This document shows, one piece after another, positions 20,393-27,616 of a stretch of 35,688 bases of DNA. How positions within the stretch are numbered: the first letter of the stretch is position 1; each line of letters opens with the position of its first letter. The DNA lies in the NCBI GenBank assembly GCA_018064625.1, contig JAGHUW010000148.1, forward strand, positions 1 through 35,688. The letters run 5' to 3'. A program made the translations under genes and the position numbers. The stretch comes from Candidatus Cryptobacteroides equifaecalis (GTDB lineage: Bacteria; Bacteroidota; Bacteroidia; Bacteroidales; UBA932). A model generated the notes under the pieces. That model did not search any database, was not told where the DNA came from, and saw only the letters and a program-made list of their open reading frames with translations.

Positions 20393-21903
20393 AGTTTCCT
20401 GTCTGATTTCTTTCTCGGAAGAGATATTGCCGGCTCCTCCACCCGGACTCTGTTTCGTATTATCCTGTACGCCCCCTCCACCTGGTCCGGTCCGTCGGCC
20501 GGATACTTGAGCGCGGAGGTGAACAGCGTGAACTGCTCGGCCAGACGCTTCATGTGCGGGTTGTCCGCCTCTGCCTGGTTGAGCACCATGCGTCCGTCAC
20601 GGTTGAGAGGCTCCAGGTTGGCCTCTATTCTGGTGGCCTTGTCCGTCTTGCGCTGTTCGTCGCCCTTGATGGACAGCATGCGCCCTCTCCTGCGGCACTC
20701 CTCCTGGACGAGCGGCTTGAACACCTGCTGGAAGAAAGGATCCTGCAGGGAGTTGTTCTCCATGTAGAGGAACAGCGGAGCCTTTTCACCGACATAGTCC
20801 GCCATCTCGAAGTACCATCTGATGAACTCGGCGTTCAGCGCATGGTCCAGGAAGCACTTGATGACATAGAGCATGCCCGAATGCATCCCTACGAGGCACA
20901 CGCCCTTGGTGGAGGAGCCTTTCCTTCCCTTCTCCCCGGGGGCCGGGTCTCCGTAGGCCACGAGGAACTTGAACTTCGAGAGCGCCGGCACCCTGCCCCA
21001 CCGCAGTTCCTTGAACACTTCGCCCTCTGACACGGGGTTGTTGTAGTACTCCTTCTGCTGCGAGGCGGTGGATATCTTGGAGAGGGTGGTGTCGATATGC
21101 TCCTCGGTGTTCTTCTCCGGCCATGTGCTGCGGCCCGATGCGTCCCTTATGTTCACTATGTCATGGTGGTTGGCGTAGGCGGCGGCCCTTAGCACGCAGC
21201 AGTCCTTGGCTATTATGTTGCCGCACCATACGATGAGCGTGGGTTCGGAAATGGACCTGGTGGCGTAGAACGCCTGCTCGTACCACTGCCATTTCTTCTC
21301 TATGATGTCCGGATTGCGGCATTCCTCGTCAGTGTCGAAGTCGTCCACCAGCAGGATGTCCGGGCGCACCTCGTCGTTCCTGGATCCTCGCGGGGCGTTG
21401 CCGGCTCCCACGGCCCTGAATGCGGCTCCTCCCTTGGTGATGAACTCCCTGTCGGTCCAGCTTCCCATGTTCACCTGCTCCCCGTAGAACATCCTTATCC
21501 TTGCGTTAGCCTCCAGGTTGGCTCTGTACGGGGCAAGCAGCCTGATTGCGGCGTCCTGCGTGGAGGAGGCGAGCATGACGTTCCTCTTGCGCCCCGTGAG
21601 GGTGAGGAGCATGACGCAGAACATGATGACGGTGCTCTTGGCCAGCTCCCTGCTCCAGGAAAGCACCTCGTACCATTCGTCATGTCCGAGTATCCTGTCA
21701 ATGGCCCTGAGTTGGAAGGCGGCGAAAGGGTACTTGGCGTACTTCGGAAAGAAGTATTGTATCCATTCCACCGGATGCGATTCGAGATGTTTCCTCTTCG
21801 CCACCAGCTCGGCGTGCGAGAGCGATTCCGCAGGTATCTCCCTGCGGATGGAATCCAGATATTCGGCCCAAAGCCTGCGGGCCTCAAGTTCCGACTGCTT
21901 CAT
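20389..21903 (-). CDS. Terminase large subunit, Mu gp28-like
   Basis: Starting at ATG 21903 (504 aa; the track adds a GTG codon). An ATPase half has a Walker A-like SWSRELAKST (about 82-91) and Walker B ILLVDDFDTDE. A C-terminal RNase H-like nuclease half has the first metal-binding Asp in AYGDPAPGEKG and further acidic residues downstream (LYMENN). It powers headful DNA packaging and cuts phage DNA from flanking host DNA in Mu-like phages. The upstream small-terminase gene ends in TGATG, so the stop overlaps this start by one base. Confidence 0.93.
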   Translation of the reverse strand: MKQSELEARRLWAEYLDSIRREIPAESLSHAELVAKRKHLESHPVEWIQYFFPKYAKYPFAAFQLRAIDRILGHDEWYEVLSWSRELAKSTVIMFCVMLLTLTGRKRNVMLASSTQDAAIRLLAPYRANLEANARIRMFYGEQVNMGSWTDREFITKGGAAFRAVGAGNAPRGSRNDEVRPDILLVDDFDTDEECRNPDIIEKKWQWYEQAFYATRSISEPTLIVWCGNIIAKDCCVLRAAAYANHHDIVNIRDASGRSTWPEKNTEEHIDTTLSKISTASQQKEYYNNPVSEGEVFKELRWGRVPALSKFKFLVAYGDPAPGEKGRKGSSTKGVCLVGMHSGMLYVIKCFLDHALNAEFIRWYFEMADYVGEKAPLFLYMENNSLQDPFFQQVFKPLVQEECRRRGRMLSIKGDEQRKTDKATRIEANLEPLNRDGRMVLNQAEADNPHMKRLAEQFTLFTSALKYPADGPDQVEGAYRIIRNRVRVEEPAISLPRKKSDRKL

Positions 21904-22346
21904 CACATCTGGTCTTTAATGAACATGTCCCAGTACTCCGCGAACTCCCTGGCCCTGTCAGAATCGGCCTTCCGCATCCATTCAAGAAATTTTATCCCGA
22001 CGGATATCATGTCGGCGATGCCGGTGTCGCTCTCCATCTTCCTTATGGCTGCGGAAAGCTTGCCTATCGTGTCGGCTTCCGAGGCCGATGCGAAGCGCTG
22101 TCCGTCCTCCCTCTCCAGGATGGCCCTGTTCAGCTCGCCCACCTGGCGGTAAAGGTTCTTGATCTGTTCCTCCTTGGTGAGCGTGAGCCCCGCCTTCAGC
22201 TCCTCCCACTTGCCCTCGCTTATCCACTTGTTCACGGACTGTCTGGAGCTGCCGACCTTCTCGGCTATCTCCTTCTGGGTCAGGTTCTCCTTGACATAGA
22301 GCATCCTCGCCCATTCTCTTTTCTGTTTGCTTGTGAGTTGTGCCAT
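21903..22346 (-). CDS. Small terminase-like HTH protein, Mu gp27 / DUF1804-like
   Basis: ATG 22346 (MAQLTSKQKREWARMLYVKE) is chosen; the track's longer frame reads the twin palindromes. The 147-aa product has an HTH at residues 17-42 (ENLTQKEIAEKVGSSRQSVNKWI), a helical middle (IKNLYRQVGELNRAILERE) and a final helical region. This is the usual build of Mu-type small terminases (DUF1804), which recognise the packaging start. It is the first gene of the leftward head operon. GCAAAGATG (22364-22372) gives a -7-like box, CATCTTTGC, in its direction, 18 bases before the ATG. Confidence 0.82.
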   Translation of the reverse strand: MAQLTSKQKREWARMLYVKENLTQKEIAEKVGSSRQSVNKWISEGKWEELKAGLTLTKEEQIKNLYRQVGELNRAILEREDGQRFASASEADTIGKLSAAIRKMESDTGIADMISVGIKFLEWMRKADSDRAREFAEYWDMFIKDQM

Positions 22347-22398
22347 ATCTGTAAGCGTTTGACGCAAAGATGGGGCATGCGGCGGTATTTTGCACGAA

Positions 22399-22440
22399 AG
22401 TGTCCAATGCTTGGATAACAGTGTCCAACGCTTGGACACT
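22399..22440. promoter_or_regulatory. Twin palindromes in the divergent late-promoter region
   Basis: GTGTCCAACGCTTGGACAC (22421-22439) is a perfect inverted repeat that extends one further pair on each side. A near copy, GTGTCCAATGCTTGGATAA, starts at 22400. The centres are exactly 21 bp apart, two helical turns, so two dimers would bind the same DNA face. The pair lies between the divergent head operons, upstream of a -7-like box facing left. A T7 run follows the perfect copy, so a terminator hairpin is possible, but the phased pairing favours an activator or repressor site. Confidence 0.7.
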
Positions 22441-22490
22441 TTTTTTGAATTGAGCTCTCCGTGGGCCAACTTGCGGAAAAATTCAAGGAA

Positions 22491-23543
22491 ATGGAATCAT
22501 CAAACACAATAGTCAACGGCCGTGAAGCTGACCTTCTCCTATACGGAGAAGTGGTGGAGAACTCATGCGGGGACGAGAACGTGGTCTGCAGCAAGAGCGT
22601 GGTCAAGGACCTGCTCACTCTTGAGAACAGGTGCGACAAGGTCCGGGTCCGCATCAACTCACAGGGAGGCGAGGTCTATTCCGGCATAGCAATATTCAAC
22701 GCCCTGCGCCATGCGAAGTGCGACATAGCCATATATACAGACGGTATAGCCGCAAGCATAGCCGGTGTGATAGCCATGTGCGGCAGGCCCCATTACATGA
22801 GCAGGTACTCCAGGCTCATGATACATTCGGTGTCCGGAGGCGTTTACGGAAACAAGACGGAACTTGCCCGGATGATAGAGGAGATAAGCTCGCTTGAGGA
22901 GACGATAGGACAGATAATTGCCGGCAGGATGGGCTGCACTCCCCGGGAGGTCAGGGACAGGTACTTCGACGGCGAGGACCACTGGTTCACTGCGGAGCAG
23001 GCTGTGGAGGCAGGACTTGCGGACGGCATATATGACTGCGGGATAGACGGTCTGGACGGCGCATCAAACGAGCGCGACATTTACAACAGGATACTTAACA
23101 ACAGGCTTGCGTTCGTCAGGCCCCAAACAACAAACAATATGGACTTAGAGAAAATCAAGACAATTCCGAAGTTCGCCAATGTGGCTTCGGAAGAGGAGGC
23201 CGTGGCCGGCATAGCCGCCATGGCGTCCGAGAACGAGGCCCTGAAGCAGGAGAAGGCCAGGCTTCAGGAAGAGAAGGATGGCCTGGAAACCAGGATGCGC
23301 GAGGAGGAGGACCAGAGGGTTGACGAAATACTCTCCCAGGCCGTTTCTGACGGCAGAATCCAGGAGGGGCAGAAGGAGACCTACCGCAACCTGCTGAAAG
23401 CTGACAGGGCGAGCGCACAGAAGGTGCTCAACTCCCTGAAAAAAGGCCGCAGCGTGGCGGCGGATCTGAACAACAACCAGGATCAGTTTGACGGAGCATG
23501 GGACAGGAGACAGCAGGAGATCCGCAATTCCAGGAGACGATGA
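22491..23543 (+). CDS. ClpP-like prohead protease fused to scaffold
   Basis: ATG 22491 gives 350 aa; the track's GTG at 22461 is less likely. Residues 8-200 are an S14/ClpP-like protease: oxyanion-strand motif NSQGGEVYSG, nucleophile S89 in GIAASIAG, H112 in MIHSVSG and D178 in GLADG. Residues 217-350 are a charged coiled-coil scaffold (LKQEKARLQEEKDGLETRMREEEDQ). It should assemble and then digest the scaffold during capsid maturation, like Mu gpI. It is the first gene of the rightward late operon, transcribed divergently from the packaging genes. Confidence 0.9.
   Translation: MESSNTIVNGREADLLLYGEVVENSCGDENVVCSKSVVKDLLTLENRCDKVRVRINSQGGEVYSGIAIFNALRHAKCDIAIYTDGIAASIAGVIAMCGRPHYMSRYSRLMIHSVSGGVYGNKTELARMIEEISSLEETIGQIIAGRMGCTPREVRDRYFDGEDHWFTAEQAVEAGLADGIYDCGIDGLDGASNERDIYNRILNNRLAFVRPQTTNNMDLEKIKTIPKFANVASEEEAVAGIAAMASENEALKQEKARLQEEKDGLETRMREEEDQRVDEILSQAVSDGRIQEGQKETYRNLLKADRASAQKVLNSLKKGRSVAADLNNNQDQFDGAWDRRQQEIRNSRRR
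23139..23543 (+). CDS. Nested in-frame scaffold protein
   Basis: An in-frame ATG (codon 217 of the protease gene) follows an A-rich, G-poor leader, CAAACAACAAACAAT, that resembles the leaders of real starts in this window such as 3946 and 6985. It falls exactly at the junction between protease and scaffold domains. Its product, MDLEKIKTIPKF..., would be a 134-aa free scaffold, as with lambda C/Nu3 and Mu I/Z. This is inference from position and leader sequence. Confidence 0.5.
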   Translation: MDLEKIKTIPKFANVASEEEAVAGIAAMASENEALKQEKARLQEEKDGLETRMREEEDQRVDEILSQAVSDGRIQEGQKETYRNLLKADRASAQKVLNSLKKGRSVAADLNNNQDQFDGAWDRRQQEIRNSRRR

Positions 23544-23647
23544 ACGCGCAGGCACCTAAACCGCCTAGACAGGGCGTTGGCGGAACGTCCGAGAGCCGTC
23601 CGTCATCAAGGGTGTCCATCAAGAAGAGGGGGACCCTGCACATTTGA
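23540..23647 (+). CDS. 35-residue basic peptide gene
   Basis: This ORF is below the track cutoff. ATG 23540 overlaps the protease/scaffold stop (ATGA) and encodes a 35-aa peptide that is Pro/Ser/Arg-rich with a basic end (SSRVSIKKRGTLHI). It fills the gap before the capsid gene, leaving 29 bases. The start-stop overlap and good fit suggest translation, but the sequence is low-complexity and unrecognised; it could be non-functional. Confidence 0.4.
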   Translation: MNAQAPKPPRQGVGGTSESRPSSRVSIKKRGTLHI

Positions 23648-23676
23648 CAGTTGACAATTACTAACATCATTTTACA

Positions 23677-24894
23677 ATGGGACTGAACATTCAGAATTCA
23701 AACTACAACGGTGAGGTGCTTGAGCAGCTGCTCACTCTCGCCGCAACAGGCAACGAGCTCGTCGAGAAGGGGCTCATCCGTGTCGAGCCTAACATCGGCT
23801 ACAAATTCAGCATTCCGCGTCTCAAGAGCGGAACCATGCTTCAGAAAAGAAAGGAGCAGCCTAGCGACTCCGATTCCAAGGGCGATTTCGATTACTCCGA
23901 GAGGGTTCTCAAGCCTGAGGAGTTCATGGCTTTCACCACATTCAACCCGCGTTCGTTCGAGAGGGTATGGCGCAAATGGCAGCCCAAGGGGCCGCTCGTG
24001 TTCGCACAGCTCCCTGCAGAGGCCCAGAACGCCCTCCTGGCTGAACTGGCCAAGCAGGTGAAGTTCGAGCTCGGCGACCATTTCATCAACGGCGTGTACG
24101 AGGAGGGAACGGATGACGACAAGCTCTTCAACGGCATCATCTACAGAATGGAGCATGCGGAGAACAAGATTGTGGTGAACACGGACCAGACCACCATGAT
24201 AGGGAAGCTCAAGGCCCTCAAGGCGCGCATCCCTCAGACCATGAGAAGCAATCCGGACCTGTGCATCATCATGAGCGTGACAGACTTCGACCAGTACGAC
24301 GATGAGCTCTCGGCACAGCAGAGCAAGGGTGCGGACTATACCGACATGAACCCTGAAAGGTTCAAGGGCATAGCCATCTCGCCTCTTTCCCTGTGGCCTG
24401 ACGGCCTTATCGTGGCCACAATCGCCTCACCTGAGGTCACATCAAACCTCTGGGCCGGCGTTGACTTCCTTGATGACGAGAACGTCATCCAGATTGACAA
24501 GCTCACCAATGCCGGGGAGAAGTACTTCTTCAAGATGCTTCTCAAGGCCGACACCTGCATAGCGTTCGACGAGGAGGTCGTATGGCTTGACCACAGGGAC
24601 TATGAAGGACCTGTAATCACAGGCGCCGAGCTCATCGACGATTTCGCCGCAACATCCGGCAGCAAGCAGAGGACATACGCCACAAGCAACGGCGAGCCTG
24701 TCACAGCGCAGAGCAATGCGGACTGGATCACAGCCACCGTGGGCTCGGACGGTCACAAGGTGACATTCGCGGTGACTGCATACGCACATGCCGAGTCAGG
24801 TGACGACCCTAGGGTGGGCACCGTGACACTGGCCATTGCCGGCACAAGCGCCACCAAGACCGTGACCATCAAGCAGGCCATGGCCGAGGAATAA
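23677..24894 (+). CDS. Major capsid protein with C-terminal BACON domain
   Basis: 405 aa. Residues 1-320 have the layout of an HK97-fold capsid protein: a helical/beta start, KFELGDHFINGVYEEG, a central DLCIIMSVTDFDQYDDEL, and late strands LWAGVDFLDDENVIQIDK. It lies after the protease/scaffold and before lysis and tail genes. Residues about 325-405 read as a BACON domain: TYATSNGEPVTAQSNADWI, VTFAVTAYAHAES, RVGTVTLAIAGTSATKTVTI. BACON domains are Ig-like and often bind glycans or mucin. Such a domain would be displayed on the capsid surface. The domain call is from pattern. Confidence 0.87.
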   Translation: MGLNIQNSNYNGEVLEQLLTLAATGNELVEKGLIRVEPNIGYKFSIPRLKSGTMLQKRKEQPSDSDSKGDFDYSERVLKPEEFMAFTTFNPRSFERVWRKWQPKGPLVFAQLPAEAQNALLAELAKQVKFELGDHFINGVYEEGTDDDKLFNGIIYRMEHAENKIVVNTDQTTMIGKLKALKARIPQTMRSNPDLCIIMSVTDFDQYDDELSAQQSKGADYTDMNPERFKGIAISPLSLWPDGLIVATIASPEVTSNLWAGVDFLDDENVIQIDKLTNAGEKYFFKMLLKADTCIAFDEEVVWLDHRDYEGPVITGAELIDDFAATSGSKQRTYATSNGEPVTAQSNADWITATVGSDGHKVTFAVTAYAHAESGDDPRVGTVTLAIAGTSATKTVTIKQAMAEE

Positions 24895-24922
24895 CTGACT
24901 CATCTCCCTGATTGCCGTCCGT

Positions 24923-25411
24923 ATGAAGAGACTGAAGTATCTGATGATCCACTGCACCGCCACCCCGGAAGGCCGCGAGGTAAGCAGCGATGAGCTGCGC
25001 TGCTGGCATACAGGCCCTGTGAACAAGGGCGGGCGCGGCTGGAGGCAGGTGGGATACACGGACATGATACATACGGACGGCAGCGTGGAGAGGCTTGTTT
25101 GGAACAACGGGGATGACTGGGTGGACTCCTGCGAGATAACCAACGGGGCCGTGGGGTACAACGGAGTGACCAGGCACATCGTGTATGTCGGCGGTCTCGC
25201 CGCCGATTGCAGAACGCCGAGGGACACCAGGACAGCCGCACAGCTGGCCGCCATGGAGAAGTACGTGAGGGAGTTCGTTGCCAGGCATCCGCAAGTGAAA
25301 GTGATAGGCCACAACCAGGTGGCCGCAAAGGCCTGCCCGTCATTCAGCGTGCCGGACTGGCTGAAATCATTGAAAATGGAGAATTATGGAACAGTACAGG
25401 TGGATGGTTGA
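24923..25411 (+). CDS. Endolysin, N-acetylmuramoyl-L-alanine amidase (amidase_2)
   Basis: 162 aa with the T7-lysozyme/PGRP-type zinc amidase fold. The first zinc ligand is in LMIHCTATPEG, and the last two, His and Cys, are in VIGHNQVAAKACPSF. GWRQVGYTDMIHTDGS is the substrate-binding loop. It cleaves the bond between muramic acid and the stem peptide of peptidoglycan. No signal peptide is seen, so release depends on a holin, for which the next gene is a candidate. It overlaps that gene by 26 bases. The position between capsid and tail genes is typical of Bacteroidales phages. Confidence 0.93.
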   Translation: MKRLKYLMIHCTATPEGREVSSDELRCWHTGPVNKGGRGWRQVGYTDMIHTDGSVERLVWNNGDDWVDSCEITNGAVGYNGVTRHIVYVGGLAADCRTPRDTRTAAQLAAMEKYVREFVARHPQVKVIGHNQVAAKACPSFSVPDWLKSLKMENYGTVQVDG

Positions 25412-25748
25412 GATAGCCGTTGGTCTGGTCACATCGGTGGCCGGATGGATGGTTGGGCGCAGACAGAGGAACAACGCCTTCCTCGGCGAGCTGCAGGGAT
25501 CGATAGACGCCCTGGCGGCCAAGAACGCCGAGCAGATGAACGAGATACTCAATCTGCGCGAGGAGGTGGTCAACCTGAGGTATGAGAACCTTGAACAGAG
25601 CAAGGAGATAACCGCCCTGCGCGATGAGAACGCCAGGCTGAACACCCAGATAGCCGCACTGCGCGAGGACAACAGAAAACTCTCGACGCAGGTTACGGCG
25701 CTTACAGAGCAACTGTCCGGTGTGCGGACCATAACCAAAAGCAAGTGA
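25386..25748 (+). CDS. Holin-like protein, one TM plus coiled coil
   Basis: 120 aa with a single N-terminal hydrophobic segment (residues 8-22, VEIAVGLVTSVAGWMVG) and a long coiled coil (about 30-110; repeated LREE, LRDENARL, LREDNRKL, LTEQL heptads). It overlaps the endolysin gene by 26 bases and precedes the lipoprotein-type spanin by 1 base, the usual place of a holin or inner-membrane spanin. A one-TM holin with a cytoplasmic coiled coil is possible. If the next protein acts alone as a spanin, this is more likely the holin. Confidence 0.65.
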   Translation: MEQYRWMVEIAVGLVTSVAGWMVGRRQRNNAFLGELQGSIDALAAKNAEQMNEILNLREEVVNLRYENLEQSKEITALRDENARLNTQIAALREDNRKLSTQVTALTEQLSGVRTITKSK

Positions 25749-25749
25749 T

Positions 25750-26310
25750 ATGAAAAAAACAAGTTCTTTGATTGCATTGCTGACGCTTGCGGCGGCCGTT
25801 GCCGGCGGATGCGCCACCTGCAGGAACGCCATCGAGAGTGAAAGAACGCTGACCAGGACGGACAGCGTGAGGATTGTCACCCGCACGGTGATGGTTCCGG
25901 TGAAGGTGTCCGTTGACGTGCCTCCGATAAGGGAGCTGCGCAGGGGCCTGAGGGACTCTGTGTCGGTGCTGGAGAACGAGTTCGCCGTATCGACGGTTGT
26001 GCTGCATCCGGACGGATCGTTCGACCACGGACTGGAGACAAGGCCGCACAGGATCGAGCGGCAGACCGAGGTGCCGGTGCAGTCCAGCGACACCATGGCG
26101 GTCTCAAAAACCGCCGAGGAGTCGGTCAGGACCGAAACCAGGGTGGTTGAGACCAACGTGCTGCGATGGTACCAGAAGGCCCTGATATGGGCCGGTGCGG
26201 CGGCGTTGTGCGCATTGGCGGCGGTACTGGCATACAGACTGTTCAAACACCGTTTGAAAGGCGTTTTCACGGCAATCAAGTTGCTTGACAGACAAAACGA
26301 ACAAAAATAA
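25750..26310 (+). CDS. One-piece (u-)spanin candidate: lipoprotein with C-terminal TM
   Basis: 186 aa. The N-terminus is a lipoprotein signal, MKKTSSLIALLTLAAAVAGGC, with C21 as the lipidated residue. A periplasmic region (about 22-140) is polar and beta-rich with a Pro-rich start. A single TM (about 144-165, ALIWAGAAALCALAAVLAYRLF) and a basic tail end it. Outer-membrane anchoring at one end and inner-membrane at the other is the architecture of the T1 gp11 u-spanin, which fuses the two membranes at lysis. It follows endolysin and holin-like genes. Family similarity is unproven. Confidence 0.72.
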   Translation: MKKTSSLIALLTLAAAVAGGCATCRNAIESERTLTRTDSVRIVTRTVMVPVKVSVDVPPIRELRRGLRDSVSVLENEFAVSTVVLHPDGSFDHGLETRPHRIERQTEVPVQSSDTMAVSKTAEESVRTETRVVETNVLRWYQKALIWAGAAALCALAAVLAYRLFKHRLKGVFTAIKLLDRQNEQK

Positions 26311-26321
26311 AACAGAACATT

Positions 26322-26822
26322 ATGCAGAACGGAGATACAATCAACGGAAATGACCTGCTGGTGAAGTTCGATTCCGGGGCGACCGGACACAGCACGACAC
26401 ACACCACCACATTCAACACCGAGACCAAGGACGTGGCGGTGAAGCCTGTGGCTTCTGCGGCTCAGTCCTCCGCAGGACTTTACAAGAAGAAAAGGGTGAC
26501 AGGTCTGAGCGTGCAGATCAAGTGCGAGGGCCTTGCCGTGTACGGTGAGACCGAGAGCGGCCTTCAGGCCTTCCTGGCCAAATGGAAGGTCGGAGCGAGC
26601 GTGGCATGCCAGGGATTCTCAAGACCGGCCACAGCCAGCCAGACGGCACCCGCACCTTACCTGAGCGGAAACTTCATCATCACATCGCTGGAGAACACCG
26701 CGCCTGCAGGCGAGGATGCCACATACAGCATCACCCTGGACAACGACGGTCCTGTGACCATCGATGAGACCAAGATAGCCGCCGGCACAACACCTTCGGG
26801 CGGATCGGGAGAACAGAGCTAA
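26322..26822 (+). CDS. Major tail (tube) protein
   Basis: 166 aa, mostly beta-rich, with Thr/Ser-rich strands (ATGHSTTHTTTFNTETKDVAVKPV) and a second half containing LSGNFIITSLENTAPAGEDATYSITLDNDG, characteristic of siphovirus tail-tube proteins. It is followed by two overlapping-frame chaperone ORFs and a tape measure, the standard tail-gene order. No sheath-like gene precedes it, so the tail is probably non-contractile, unlike Mu. Confidence 0.85.
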   Translation: MQNGDTINGNDLLVKFDSGATGHSTTHTTTFNTETKDVAVKPVASAAQSSAGLYKKKRVTGLSVQIKCEGLAVYGETESGLQAFLAKWKVGASVACQGFSRPATASQTAPAPYLSGNFIITSLENTAPAGEDATYSITLDNDGPVTIDETKIAAGTTPSGGSGEQS

Positions 26823-26829
26823 GCATGTT

Positions 26830-27132
26830 ATGGAAAGCAAGGAAGTCAAGATTGTGATTGACGGCAGGGAATATCCCTGCAGGGTGACGATGGGCGCGCT
26901 CATGCGCTACAACGACGTCACCGGGAAGGAGGCCAGCGAGATTGCAAGCAATGACATGCGTTCACTGGTGACATTCATCTGGTGCTGCACGGTGTCCGCC
27001 TGCAGACATGACAGAATCGAGTTCGAGATGTCCCTGGAGGATTTTGCGGACTCCCTGTCTCCTGCCCAGCTCAGCGGGTTCTACAGCAATGTAGGGACGT
27101 CGGAAAAAAAAACGGTGAGCAGCCCGGCATAA
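26830..27132 (+). CDS. Tail assembly chaperone, short form (gpG-like)
   Basis: 100 aa. KIVIDGREYPCRVTMGALMRYNDVTGKEASEI and SLEDFADSLSPAQL are typical of small phage tail chaperones. It lies between tail tube and tape measure. Near its end GAAAAAAAAAACG-type sequence, read gA-AAA-AAA (27105-27111), is a classic -1 slippery heptamer. The non-shifted product ends 7 codons later. The short and extended products coat the tape measure during tail assembly in lambda-type phages. Confidence 0.85.
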   Translation: MESKEVKIVIDGREYPCRVTMGALMRYNDVTGKEASEIASNDMRSLVTFIWCCTVSACRHDRIEFEMSLEDFADSLSPAQLSGFYSNVGTSEKKTVSSPA

Positions 27133-27437
27133 CACAGCTGCTCGGATTTGCGCTGGGGTGTATTGGGATGGGTTATGATGACTTCTGCCGGTGCACCCCG
27201 CGTGAGTTCAATGCCGTGGTGGAGAACTGGGACCGGACCCGGCAGCAGGAATTCAGGAACGGATGGGAGCGGACACGTTTCCTGGCGACGGCGATACTGC
27301 AGCCTTACAGCAAGAAACGGCTCAGGCCGAAAGACATAGCGGTGTTCGAATGGGAGAAGGCGCAGACGCACAAAGTGGAGAAGAGCACCAGGGAGAGAAT
27401 GGAGTATGTGAAAGGGCTGCTCAAGAAGTCAGAGTGA
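27111..27437 (+). CDS. Tail assembly chaperone, -1 frameshift extension (gpGT-like)
   Basis: After a -1 shift on A-AAA-AAA, translation continues in an open frame (NGEQPGITQLLGFALGCIGMGYDDFCRCTPREF...) to 27437 and makes a fusion of about 202 aa with the upstream chaperone. The track shows only the internal ORF from ATG 27168. The frame is open from the slippery site with no stop, and LLGFALG-x-IGMGYDDF reads as conserved protein. Internal initiation at 27168 is the alternative. The extension ends at the start of the tape-measure leader. Confidence 0.82.
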   Translation, partial: NGEQPGITQLLGFALGCIGMGYDDFCRCTPREFNAVVENWDRTRQQEFRNGWERTRFLATAILQPYSKKRLRPKDIAVFEWEKAQTHKVEKSTRERMEYVKGLLKKSE

Positions 27438-27593
27438 TTTCTTTGCTCCGTTAAGTTCCCTGTCGATAGCAGAACAGAGTTTAATCAATGCAACTGTGCA
27501 AAGAACAAGGAAGACCATTCCGACAGGATAGTCCAGGAAAAGATTCCAGACGCTGGTCAGTATATCGGATATGTTGTTGAAGGATTGGTACAT
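27429..27593 (-). CDS. Antisense micro-gene: 54-residue single-TM protein
   Basis: This ORF is below the track cutoff. On the minus strand it runs from ATG 27593 to 27429, filling the gap between the chaperone and tape-measure genes. MYQSFNNISDILTSVWNLFL is followed by a TM (YPVGMVFLVLCTVALIKL) and a charged end (SAIDRELNGAKKSL). A consensus -7 box lies just upstream (27600-27608). A private promoter facing against the late operon suggests expression in the lysogen, for example an exclusion or moron protein. Family unknown. Confidence 0.65.
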   Translation of the reverse strand: MYQSFNNISDILTSVWNLFLDYPVGMVFLVLCTVALIKLCSAIDRELNGAKKSL

Positions 27594-27599
27594 AACGAT

Positions 27600-27608
27600 G
27601 CAAATATA
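27600..27608 (-). promoter_or_regulatory. Bacteroides-type -7 box for the antisense micro-gene
   Basis: On the minus strand this reads TATATTTGC, an exact TAnnTTTG match, 6 bases before the ATG at 27593. A TTTG lies upstream, at a shorter spacing than the usual 19 bases. The box is at the start of the tape-measure leader, so leftward transcription from it would collide with the rightward late operon. Confidence 0.6.
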
Positions 27609-27616
27609 ACGAAAAT

